Assembly (NCBI GenBank): GCA_041499035.1 | Contig: JBGQJK010000008.1 | Location: forward strand, 1-36,892 | Length of the DNA stretch: 36,892 nt | Origin: DATFUL01 sp041499035 | GTDB taxonomy: Bacteria; Patescibacteriota; Microgenomatia; UBA8517 | Direction of reading: 5' to 3' | Part shown: positions 27,443 to 34,067 of the stretch, piece by piece | Layout of the letters: every line of letters begins with the position of its first letter | Numbering within the stretch: position 1 is the first letter of the stretch | Notes under the pieces: generated by a model | Databases searched by the model: none | Seen by the model: only the letters and a program-made list of their open reading frames with translations | Told to the model about the DNA's origin: nothing | Translations under genes and position numbers: made by a program

Positions 27443-28744
27443 TTAGGCTGTTTTGAGGCTTTCGAGAAACTCGTCGTTGTTTTCCGACTTCTCTAGACGC
27501 GAAATAAGTGTTTCTGTTCTTTCGTCTTCGTTCATAAGGTCCACCATTCTCCTTAGCGTATTAACTTTCTTAAGTTTTTCCATGCCAAAAAGAAGCTCGT
27601 CCTGGCGTGTTCCGCTCTTGGCAACATCAATTGCCGGGAAGACTCTTCTATCTGCAAGCTTCCTGGTCAAGTGGAGTTCCATATTACCCGTTCCCTTGAA
27701 CTCCTCGTAAATAAGATCGTCCATTCTGCTTCCTGTATCGACCAAACAGGTTCCGATGATTGTAAGCGAACCTTTGCCTTCGATTTTACGTGCCGCGCCA
27801 AAGAATTTCTTGGCCGGGAAAAGGGCCATCGGGTCAAATCCGCCGGAAAGCGTTCTGCCGCTTGTGGGAAGCGCCAAATTATATGCGCGTGCCATTCTGG
27901 TAATTGAATCGAGGACGATCACGACGTCGTGGCCCATTTCAACTAAGCGTCTCGCCCTTTCAAGCGCTAACTCACCCACTCTTGTTTGATCCTGGGGAGC
28001 CTCATCAAAATTACTTGCAGCAACTTCACCTTTGCCTTCGGTAACGTCATTCATTTTTCTTATAATGTCCGTAACTTCCTCGGGCCTCTCACCGATTAAA
28101 ACTGCCATTATGTGCACCTGACGTTTCTTACCTTTACCGTCTTCAGGATAATTTTTGGCAATGCCGGCAATAATATCTTTAACCAACCAGGTTTTACCCG
28201 CTTTTGGCGGGGAGACTATAAGAGCGCGCTGTCCAAAACCTATAGGGGCAACTAAGTCTATCATCCTACTGGTTAACGTATCTTTATCTGTTTGAAGAAT
28301 AATTTGCTCGTCGGGGTAAATTGCCGTCATGTCATCAAAACTTGGCCTCTCGCCAATGGATTCGACAGGCTCACCATTAACTTTCTCAACCTTAAGAAGT
28401 CCCCAATATCTTTCGTTTTCCTTGGGACGCCTGGCCTGTCCGCCAACCATATCCCCAACCCTAAGGTTAAACCTTCTGATTTGTGAGCTCGATATGTAAA
28501 CATCATGATCTGACGGGGCAAATCTTTGAGGTCTAAGTAACCCCGAGCCTTCATTGGCAATGTCGAGTACTCCCTCAACATAGTCTGTAGGCAGGCCCGC
28601 ATCAGGTATCATCCTGTCGTCAACAACGAGCGGATTTGGTTGAACCGGTTCCATTGCAACAGGCGCCGGGGACAGCTGACCTGCGTCATCCGGGGCACCA
28701 ATTAAACTAGAAACTTCATCTGTGGTAACTGCTTTTTTAGGCAT
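27443..28744 (-). CDS. rho: Transcription termination factor Rho
   Basis: The protein has 433 residues, close to the usual 420. N-terminal RNA-binding cold-shock-like part: EGSGLLRPQRFAPSDHDVYI, then SQIRRFNLRVGDMVGG. The ATPase has Walker A PPKAGKTWL, the GERPEEVTD segment holding the catalytic glutamate, Walker B VVIVLDSITRMARAYN, the Q-loop FFGAARKIEGKGSLTIIGT and the R-loop region. Rho is a hexameric RNA helicase that ends untranslated transcripts. One difference stands out: the position before the catalytic Glu is Gly (IGERPEE), where most Rho proteins have Asp (IDERPEE). The first 55 residues are a low-complexity acidic extension. No Shine-Dalgarno is visible. It lies downstream of the NUDIX gene, with a 78-base gap. 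Confidence 0.97.
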   Translation of the reverse strand: MPKKAVTTDEVSSLIGAPDDAGQLSPAPVAMEPVQPNPLVVDDRMIPDAGLPTDYVEGVLDIANEGSGLLRPQRFAPSDHDVYISSSQIRRFNLRVGDMVGGQARRPKENERYWGLLKVEKVNGEPVESIGERPSFDDMTAIYPDEQIILQTDKDTLTSRMIDLVAPIGFGQRALIVSPPKAGKTWLVKDIIAGIAKNYPEDGKGKKRQVHIMAVLIGERPEEVTDIIRKMNDVTEGKGEVAASNFDEAPQDQTRVGELALERARRLVEMGHDVVIVLDSITRMARAYNLALPTSGRTLSGGFDPMALFPAKKFFGAARKIEGKGSLTIIGTCLVDTGSRMDDLIYEEFKGTGNMELHLTRKLADRRVFPAIDVAKSGTRQDELLFGMEKLKKVNTLRRMVDLMNEDERTETLISRLEKSENNDEFLESLKTA

Positions 28745-28822
28745 ATATCAAATCAAAAAATCATGGATTTTGGGCACAAACTCGAAGGGAAAATCCGCTA
28801 AGTGAGACATCCTTAGTATAAC

Positions 28823-29296
28823 CTATTTTCCTTGACTGTCAAGAAGGGCCAGGGCGGAAAGTGTAAATCCGTCCTTAAATTCATAAACTTTGCCATCTGT
28901 ATCCGTATACTTTTGTTCCTGGATAACTTTTTTGAGGTCTTTTTTAGACATAAAGACGAGTTCCTTTATAGCTTCCGTAACTTCGTGCTCGGGAATACCC
29001 GTAATTTTTACTTTTACGGAGAAAATTTCAACAACTGAGGCCAGGACCCCGGAGTCGGGGTAAACCTCCCCAAGTTTTTTGGGATCTTCAACTATTTCCG
29101 CCCCCATTTCCTCCGATAATTCATTTTTGAGAGTTTTAACTAAGCTATTGCCTGGGTCTTTAACTCCCCTTGGAAATTCCAAACACCAAACTTTTGTGGC
29201 ATTTCTATAATTTTTAAGAAAGATTAGACGGCCATCCTGACTTGATGCCGCAATAACCACCCCAGCATAACCCGAGTCAAGGGTTCCCCCAAGCAA
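28823..29296 (-). CDS. NUDIX hydrolase catalytic part (ADP-ribose pyrophosphatase-like), apparently frameshifted from 29277-29591
   Basis: The frame opens with TTG 29296, with no visible ribosome site. Content: GVVIAASSQDGRLIFLKNYR, CLEFPRG, a Nudix box G44..N58-E-L-S-E-E-M-G, DSGVLASVVEIF and DGFTLSALALL, as in ADP-ribose or GDP-mannose pyrophosphatases. The metal-binding glutamates E59, E62 and E63 are present, but the box has N50 in place of Glu and N58 in place of Arg, so activity may be altered. Family members carry an N-terminal beta part ending in lPDG.....N, and that is exactly what the overlapping upstream frame encodes. I therefore read the two frames as one gene of about 255 residues split by a frameshift in a run of five Gs at 29286-29290. 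Confidence 0.82.
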   Translation of the reverse strand: MLGGTLDSGYAGVVIAASSQDGRLIFLKNYRNATKVWCLEFPRGVKDPGNSLVKTLKNELSEEMGAEIVEDPKKLGEVYPDSGVLASVVEIFSVKVKITGIPEHEVTEAIKELVFMSKKDLKKVIQEQKYTDTDGKVYEFKDGFTLSALALLDSQGK

Positions 29297-29591
29297 GCCA
29301 GCGGTTAAAAACGGTGTAGCTGCCGTCCGGAAGTCTTAGCGGTTCATGTAGCGATACTCCCCACCTGTTTTCATCAAAAACTCCAATCCTTGCGCGTCTT
29401 TTGGCATCTTCGGGATTGGTACCCGCAGCGACCATTATCTTGACAGCACCTTCTTCGCACTGTAGGAAAAGAGCGATATCTTTGATCACCCCAATCTCCC
29501 CTTTTTTATAATCACCGATATTGCCTAAATGTTTTGGATATTTGAGAATGAAGTCTAAATATTCCTGATATCGGCTTCTTGGGTCGTCCAT
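29277..29591 (-). CDS. N-terminal part of the NUDIX gene (frame ends early at a G-run)
   Basis: The frame has 104 residues. Its end, LHEPLRLPDGSYTVFNRWLAWG, looks like the N-terminal beta-hairpin of ADP-ribose pyrophosphatase-type NUDIX proteins, which leads straight into the G.vvi....g.li.lk.YR strand. That strand is encoded in the overlapping next frame. Dropping one G from the run of five would give NRWLAWGTLDSGYAGVVIAA without a stop. A TACAAT box sits eight bases before this ATG, so this is the true transcription and translation start of the gene. The start of this frame (RYQEYLDFILKYPKHLGNI) is not recognised. Alternatives are a programmed shift or coupled translation. Confidence 0.75.
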   Translation of the reverse strand: MDDPRSRYQEYLDFILKYPKHLGNIGDYKKGEIGVIKDIALFLQCEEGAVKIMVAAGTNPEDAKRRARIGVFDENRWGVSLHEPLRLPDGSYTVFNRWLAWGNP

Positions 29592-29605
29592 CGCCTAAAA
29601 TTGTA
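29592..29605 (-). promoter_or_regulatory. -10 box TACAAT, eight bases before the NUDIX start
   Basis: TACAAT (29605-29600 on the minus strand) matches the consensus at 5 of 6 and leaves eight bases to ATG 29591, so transcription would begin at or just before the start codon. No clear -35 is visible. The spacing equals that at 31242, 34928 and 36265. Confidence 0.5.
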
Positions 29606-29616
29606 ACACAATCACT

Positions 29617-31233
29617 TTATACTCGTGGAATAAGAATTTTTTGGTTTAGAAGGACTCTAAAAAGCGTTGCTGAATCAACTACTGAAAAATCCAAGTTGGT
29701 CATCATGCCTAAAACTTTTTGAACCGGAACTTTTTCATATTTTGGCCCAGGTGCCAATATTCCCGGATTTGTGGTATATCTAGCCTGATACCAAAATCTG
29801 GCATCCCCCGTATTTGGATGGATTTGACCAACAGTCATTAGACCCGGTTCGTAGGCAGGGCCTTGCGGAACCACCAATACTTCCTTGTTTCCAATCTGCG
29901 GCATGGCTTGTCTTTCCAATGCCACATATGAACCGGCGAACCTTTGGTTCAACACAACTTGACCTCCTGATAAAAACTCCTGCGCAAAAACGGAAAGCGA
30001 GAAAGAATCAACCATATCGCCACTTTCCACAGATGTAAGAATTTCTGATGCTGTAGCTTTCTTGGGCATAAGACCTTCGAATTCTTCCAGAATGTGCTGT
30101 GCATGCGCAGGAGCTGTTGTCATTACCATATCTTTATCAAATGTGTGTTCGTGTAGTGCAGGGGTCACATTTTCGTAAGCCCAATCCTGTCTCAAAAAAC
30201 TTGTATTAGTGGTTATGGCTTTATTTACGTCTAAACCAAGCTCCATGCTCAATTGATCCGCACTTAAATCTAGGCCTAATTTCTTTTTAATTTCCTGTGT
30301 AAGTTTAGCTACCATAACATCCGCATAGCCTCTGGAGAGTTCTGGCCTGTATGTTCTTCCGGCTCCGACAAGCATTCTTACTGTGTCCACAGTTCCATAT
30401 CTTCCGTCAGTAAATTTAACTTTATTTACACCCGCCTGCCGTCCGTCATCTCCAATTGCGTTAAGTGTCATTACCCTTGATTTACCGTTATCAAGCTCAA
30501 GAACTAATGCGATATGTCCCCTGTTATAAAAAAATTCAATTGCCTTATCTCTTTTTTCCGGTGGCACTGTCTCATCACGCTCAGGATAAATATGGTAACC
30601 GGTAACTTTAGCTGTATTATTGTCATTAGTGCCGGTATCTATAAGCCCCTCGTCGAGTGGTATTCTCTTAATACCCGTAAGTTTTTCATTAATCTCAGTA
30701 TGTAACTCTTTATCGACTACAATTCTTCCTTGAACCTCACCTTCCGGAATTCTGTCTTCTGCTCCCAGAAGAACGACCTGTTTTCCACCCTTTTTTTCGT
30801 AAGCCTTTTCAGTCATGTAAATCGAATCAAATTTCCCTAAATTCAATTTACCTTCCTTATCAACACCTCTCGTGGAAATAACAATTGGCATTGCAAACTC
30901 ATCCCCTGGGAACTTAATTACCCTCTCGGTTTCCCAAAAAACATCACAATAATTCGGATCTGCCCGAAGTAAGTCTGGAGGTGTGTATAAAAATGCCAAA
31001 CCGGCATCGACTAGAGGTTTATCAAGCCTAACAAGTTGCATTCGTTCATGAAAGCTAAGTCTGGCTGCTAAATTAGCAGCTTCCTGAACAGCAAGAGTGT
31101 CACCGCTAGTTAGGGTTTTACTCATCTCACCCAGCATTTCCCTAAGTTCGTTATCCGTATCTGTGAGTCTTTTGCCTGCCTCGCCTAAGGCCTGAACTCC
31201 AGGAATTTCTTTGCCGTTCATCTCTCGTGTCAT
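29617..31233 (-). CDS. 538-residue protein with NUDIX-like domain lacking the catalytic box
   Basis: I find no signal peptide or membrane segment, so it is probably cytoplasmic. Residues 1-230 are not recognised; they include helices at 20-75 and a mixed alpha/beta part. From about 230 the order of elements follows a NUDIX domain: GHIALVLELDNGKSRVMTL, TYRPELSRGYAD at 294-305 (compare the ELPRG strand), a helix LTQEIKKKLGLDL at 311-323 where REXXEEXG should be, then SGDMVDSFSLSVFAQEFL, comparable to DGFTLSALALLL in the neighbouring NUDIX gene. Only one glutamate of the box remains, with Lys replacing the metal ligands, so hydrolysis is unlikely. The following domain (QVVLNQRFAGSYVAL onward) is unknown. 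It lies just upstream of the NUDIX gene, 25 bases away and on the same strand. A TATAAT-N8-ATG promoter precedes it. Confidence 0.8.
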   Translation of the reverse strand: MTREMNGKEIPGVQALGEAGKRLTDTDNELREMLGEMSKTLTSGDTLAVQEAANLAARLSFHERMQLVRLDKPLVDAGLAFLYTPPDLLRADPNYCDVFWETERVIKFPGDEFAMPIVISTRGVDKEGKLNLGKFDSIYMTEKAYEKKGGKQVVLLGAEDRIPEGEVQGRIVVDKELHTEINEKLTGIKRIPLDEGLIDTGTNDNNTAKVTGYHIYPERDETVPPEKRDKAIEFFYNRGHIALVLELDNGKSRVMTLNAIGDDGRQAGVNKVKFTDGRYGTVDTVRMLVGAGRTYRPELSRGYADVMVAKLTQEIKKKLGLDLSADQLSMELGLDVNKAITTNTSFLRQDWAYENVTPALHEHTFDKDMVMTTAPAHAQHILEEFEGLMPKKATASEILTSVESGDMVDSFSLSVFAQEFLSGGQVVLNQRFAGSYVALERQAMPQIGNKEVLVVPQGPAYEPGLMTVGQIHPNTGDARFWYQARYTTNPGILAPGPKYEKVPVQKVLGMMTNLDFSVVDSATLFRVLLNQKILIPRV

Positions 31234-31271
31234 ATGGCTGAATTATACCTTATAGTAGCAATTAATTTCAA
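31234..31271 (-). promoter_or_regulatory. Promoter TTGAAA-N18-TATAAT, eight bases before ATG 31233
   Basis: TTGAAA (31271-31266) and a perfect TATAAT (31247-31242) are 18 bases apart, with eight bases from the -10 box to the ATG. The -35 overlaps the last codons of the upstream sortase gene. The layout predicts a leaderless transcript. Confidence 0.65.
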
Positions 31272-31966
31272 ATCGGTCTCGCAACTACCAAAAGCCTGTT
31301 CCAGGAAGTTCCCGGCGGGTCGCAGGTCTGAAGAATGAGCCTCTCGCCGCTACCGTCATCTTTTAGCCAGCTGGTATCGTTTGCAGCAGTCACAAATTCG
31401 TCGGTAACCACATAATCATGCTCGGCACCCAAAAAGTAGACAATTACCCTGTCTCCTTTTGTGAGCTTCCTTAGAAGATAAAAAACGGCATTGTAGCGGG
31501 CAATGTTTATTGGTGAATCGGTTGAGTGGGAAAATAGATAAATCGTTTTCCCTTGCCCCGGGAAATTAGTGCCCTGGGCATGTGCCACTCCCTCAGACAA
31601 GGCCTTTAAATAGTCAGCTGGCGAACCAGGGTCAACATTTGGAATGACTTTGGCTTTTGCATCAATTTTTGGGATATAGATGGAAAAATAAGGGTCCAGG
31701 CCCAGTTCCGCCGCCTGTGACTTGCCTATGATTTCTGCAAATTTATCGATTTTGACCTGATTTTTAGTCCCGAACTTATATAAAAATTCCTCTTTGGCAA
31801 TCGGCCAGAAGCTAAAGATTATCCCAAGGAAGGCAAAAGAGATCAGGCCCAGCCCAAGCCCACGCATAAGGTGAAAACCGACTTTTTTGGTCAGTGACGG
31901 CTTTAGAGAAATCTCCCCATGCGTATTTGTTTTTCCGACCTGATAAATTGTTTGATGAGGGTGCAT
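31268..31966 (-). CDS. Sortase (LPXTG transpeptidase)
   Basis: The protein has 232 residues. Cytoplasmic N-terminus, membrane segment at about 35-54 (RGLGLGLISFAFLGIIFSFW), then the sortase barrel: YIPKIDAKAKVIPNVDPG, the catalytic His in YLFSHSTDSP (H147), the catalytic Cys in LILQTCDPPGTSWNRLLV (C215) and Arg R224. All three active residues are present. It cleaves LPXTG-like signals and joins the protein to a cell-wall or pilus acceptor outside the membrane. The substrate is very likely the LPKTG protein at 32068-33366, the next gene upstream on the same strand. The two are separated by an 84-base gene-less inverted iteron pair. The Cys neighbourhood (TCDPPGTxxxR) resembles class D/E or CPR sortases rather than housekeeping SrtA. 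Confidence 0.95.
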   Translation of the reverse strand: MHPHQTIYQVGKTNTHGEISLKPSLTKKVGFHLMRGLGLGLISFAFLGIIFSFWPIAKEEFLYKFGTKNQVKIDKFAEIIGKSQAAELGLDPYFSIYIPKIDAKAKVIPNVDPGSPADYLKALSEGVAHAQGTNFPGQGKTIYLFSHSTDSPINIARYNAVFYLLRKLTKGDRVIVYFLGAEHDYVVTDEFVTAANDTSWLKDDGSGERLILQTCDPPGTSWNRLLVVARPI

Positions 31967-31977
31967 ATTTATAATTT

Positions 31978-32061
31978 ACCATCTACTATCTGTCATCTTC
32001 CATCTATTGATCGATTTGAAAATTGTTAAATAAATGGCAAATGGTAACTGGAAAATGGAAA
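31978..32061. repeat. Gene-less inverted pair of 7-bp iterons
   Basis: On the left, four consecutive 7-mers fit NNYYATC (ACCCATC, TACTATC, TGTCATC, TTCCATC; 31978-32005). After a 28-base A/T-rich centre, four 7-mers are inverted: AATGGCA, AATGGTA, ACTGGAA, AATGGAA (32034-32061). The right units are the same family as those flanking the four-helix gene at 27017 (AATGGAA and AATGGTA occur at both places). It fills the gap between the sortase and its substrate gene. It could be a solo or emptied element, or a bidirectional RNA hairpin. Confidence 0.55.
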
Positions 32062-32067
32062 GTATTG

Positions 32068-33366
32068 TTATATTAACTTGAATCTTCTGAAGAAATAAAA
32101 TCCAGTTCCCATGGTGCCCAGAAGGCCTGCAACTATTCCCAAGTCGTCTGAACCTGTTTTAGGAAGAACCGGAGGGGCGGTTGCACCTAAGACTACTGGA
32201 GGAGCGGTTGGGTTTTGGGCTATTTGGCAGCCGCAAGTTACATCGTTCTGACAATTTGGATTTCTACAGAAACCATTGAAGCAGAAGAGTCCGCCCTGAC
32301 AATTGCTGTTGCTGCCGCAGGTGCCTCCGCAGAAATTCGGTGTGCCTGTAGGAGCCGGGGTTGAGTTACTTGAAAAGTTATTCAAGAACCAGACAGTTTT
32401 TGTTTCGCCGGGTTGTGAAACAAATCCGACGCTACCACCGGGAACTGCATTTCCGTCAACAATTATGTTTGTCAGGTTCCAACCAGCTCTCCCCTCTTCC
32501 CAAACGGTTACCCAGTTGCCCGGTTCAACGTCAGTTAGTGCGCAATTATTGTCAAACACTCTCCACCACGAAGAGCCGATATTGAATTGATTGCCTTTAA
32601 GGTTCACTGTAAATGTCCAGGACATTGTTCCTTCACCGTTATCAACCTGGCCGTCATTATTGGAATCGTTGTACTTGCATACTCTTAAATGCGATGTCTG
32701 ATTAGGCGTGCTTGTAGGAGTCGTTGTAGGCGTAGCTGTTGGTGTTGGTGTTGGTGTAGGTGTAGGTGTTTCGGTAGGTGTCGGGCGTGGCGAATGAGAC
32801 GGCTTAGGACTATGAGTCGGCCTGGGCGTCATCGTCGGAGTTTCTGTGGGTGTCGGACGCGGTGAATGGCTCGGTTTTGGTGTAGGCGTAGGCGTGGGTG
32901 TAGGAGTAGGGGTTGGTGTTGGAGTGGGTGTGGGTGTTACAACGGCTGTAGTCGTGGTTGTACCGCTTCCGGCTCCATCACCTGTAAAAGTTTGGGCAAT
33001 AGGATAATATCTGCCGTTAATCCCCCCTACAGTGTAATAACCTGCAACTCGTGAATCGCCTTCTTGAGGGCAGCCGCTGGCACCGCAATCATATCCCGCA
33101 GTGTTTGGGGCAACTCCACCTACGATGACTTGGTCTGCACTATAGCCACCGGAAACATAAGGCTTTAAATTTGGATTTGACTGTTGTTCGGCTTGCGCAG
33201 CCCTGGCTGCTTGTCTTGCTCTGGGGTTTCCAATATCTGCCGGGTTTGTTTTTGCGGCATCTGAAGCCGGAAGATTTAAGCTCTTGACAAGAAAAAGCGC
33301 ACCCAAAATCGAGGCCAAAGCCACAATTATGCCTATTTGAAGAAATCCTTTGGTATTTTTTATCAT
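32068..33366 (-). CDS. LPKTG sortase substrate with Pro/Thr stalk and Cys-rich domain
   Basis: The protein has 432 residues. Signal anchor NTKGFLQIGIIVALASILGALFL, then NPADIGNPRARQAARAAQ, the juxtamembrane motif also found in the 4,007-residue protein. Next come a Cys-containing part ending GRYYPIAQ and a wall-spanning stalk of TPTPTP and KPSHSPRPTPTETP repeats. A prealbumin/SdrD-B-like beta domain follows (RVCKYNDSNNDGQVDNGEG...WEEGRAGWNLTNI). A Cys-rich knot (CGGTCGSNSNCQGGLFCFNG.C) comes before LPKTG at 401-405, a membrane segment and a RRFK tail. LPKTG-TM-basic tail is the standard sortase sorting signal. The Cys-rich domain suggests a disulfide-stabilised tip or adhesive role, but the partner is unknown. 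It is co-oriented with the sortase gene. Confidence 0.92.
   Translation of the reverse strand: MIKNTKGFLQIGIIVALASILGALFLVKSLNLPASDAAKTNPADIGNPRARQAARAAQAEQQSNPNLKPYVSGGYSADQVIVGGVAPNTAGYDCGASGCPQEGDSRVAGYYTVGGINGRYYPIAQTFTGDGAGSGTTTTTAVVTPTPTPTPTPTPTPTPTPTPKPSHSPRPTPTETPTMTPRPTHSPKPSHSPRPTPTETPTPTPTPTPTATPTTTPTSTPNQTSHLRVCKYNDSNNDGQVDNGEGTMSWTFTVNLKGNQFNIGSSWWRVFDNNCALTDVEPGNWVTVWEEGRAGWNLTNIIVDGNAVPGGSVGFVSQPGETKTVWFLNNFSSNSTPAPTGTPNFCGGTCGSNSNCQGGLFCFNGFCRNPNCQNDVTCGCQIAQNPTAPPVVLGATAPPVLPKTGSDDLGIVAGLLGTMGTGFYFFRRFKLI
32707..32937 (-). repeat. Pro/Thr stalk repeat inside the LPKTG gene
   Basis: Low-complexity codons give TPTPTPTP tracts. A block KPSHSPRPTPTETPT occurs twice, separated by MTPRPTHSP. 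Such a stretch can expand or contract by slippage, changing stalk length in frame. Confidence 0.85.
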
Positions 33367-33452
33367 TACAGGTTACCAGGCAGGATTGAAATCTGCCCTA
33401 GGATACCCGACTATGGCCGGTTTGTCAATAAGAATATAGGTTATGCCACAAA

Positions 33453-33760
33453 AAACGCACTATCGTAAACTTAAGGAGCGGGTAGATTTCCTGCCCTAAA
33501 ATCCACCCGTCCCTTAAACTTAAGATTAAGTGCGTTTCCCAAAGGGGCTTGACAACCCCCCCTAAGCGTTCTAGTCTCTATGTGATTTGTCTTGAATAAG
33601 TTAGTCCTTAAAAATTAACCTGTCCGCAAGACAAATCTAATGCACTAAGTATCTCTCAAAAAGCGATACTTGGTTCAATTTTTAAAAGAGCATCTCTATT
33701 CGTGGCGAGTCCCACTAGTAACTTAGAGGAGAACCCAACGATGGCGATGCTCTTTTTTTT
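33453..33760 (+). ncRNA. Candidate structured RNA: chain of hairpins ending in a U-tract
   Basis: The 701-base gap 33367-34067 has no credible protein gene. It holds nested pairings: AAACGCACT/AGTGCGTTT (33453-33461 with 33529-33537), closing a long stem that also pairs TTAAGG with CCCTTAA and GCGGGT with ACCCGT. Then come GATTTGTCTT/AAGACAAATC (33584-33593 with 33628-33637) and AAGTATC/GATACTT (33647-33653 with 33665-33671). The last is AAAGAGCATC/GATGCTCTTT (33685-33694 with 33746-33755), followed by a T-run to 33760. The T-run fits plus-strand transcription. I could not match it to tmRNA, RNase P, SRP, 6S or a riboswitch class. A minus-strand leader for the LPKTG gene is the main alternative. 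Confidence 0.45.
33685..33760 (+). terminator. Hairpin with eight-T tail (intrinsic terminator candidate)
   Basis: A 10-bp perfect outer stem (33685-33694 with 33746-33755) encloses a smaller GTGG/CCAC hairpin and is followed by T to 33760. On the minus strand the same stem is followed only by TTTTAAAA, so plus is the favoured direction. The large loop is atypical for a simple terminator, and the stem may be part of the folded RNA itself. Confidence 0.45.
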
Positions 33761-34067
33761 GGATTTTGCTAAAATCACGCTGAACAAAATCCAAAAACCC
33801 TTCTGAAGCCGCTCCGTGAGCCGTGAACGAATAGTTCTAAAAAGGCGAACGGTAAGGCCAGAACGGGTAATTTCCTTCAAAATTCAAGGTACAGAAAAAT
33901 GTTATCACCGCTTTTGCCTTTTGTCAAACCCCATAACATAAATGTACTCAGATTTTGATATCCCTATAGTCGTTTTACTAATCATAAATGCCGTATTTTC
34001 GGACAAACAAAATACCTATAATTTAATGTGGATAAGTTGTTAATAGCTCTCCGATAATCAGGAATGG
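33761..34067. other. Non-coding stretch with a small inverted repeat and one perfect DnaA-box sequence
   Basis: GGATTTTG (33761-33768) pairs with CAAAATCC (33785-33792). Bases 33940-34026 are strongly A/T rich. TTATCCACA, the consensus DnaA box, is present once on the minus strand at 34035-34027. No second box and no replication gene lie nearby, so an origin is not supported. I see no protein gene; a 74-codon minus frame at 33656-33880 crosses the hairpins and is probably chance. Confidence 0.35.

Noticed and set aside
33656..33880. Minus-strand 74-codon frame in the 701-base gap
   Set aside because: It crosses two hairpins and a T-run and has no ribosome site, promoter or recognisable motif; more likely chance.
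34027..34035. Perfect DnaA box suggesting a replication origin
   Set aside because: It is a single box with no cluster and no dnaA, dnaN or rpmH nearby. GC skew could not be computed by eye.
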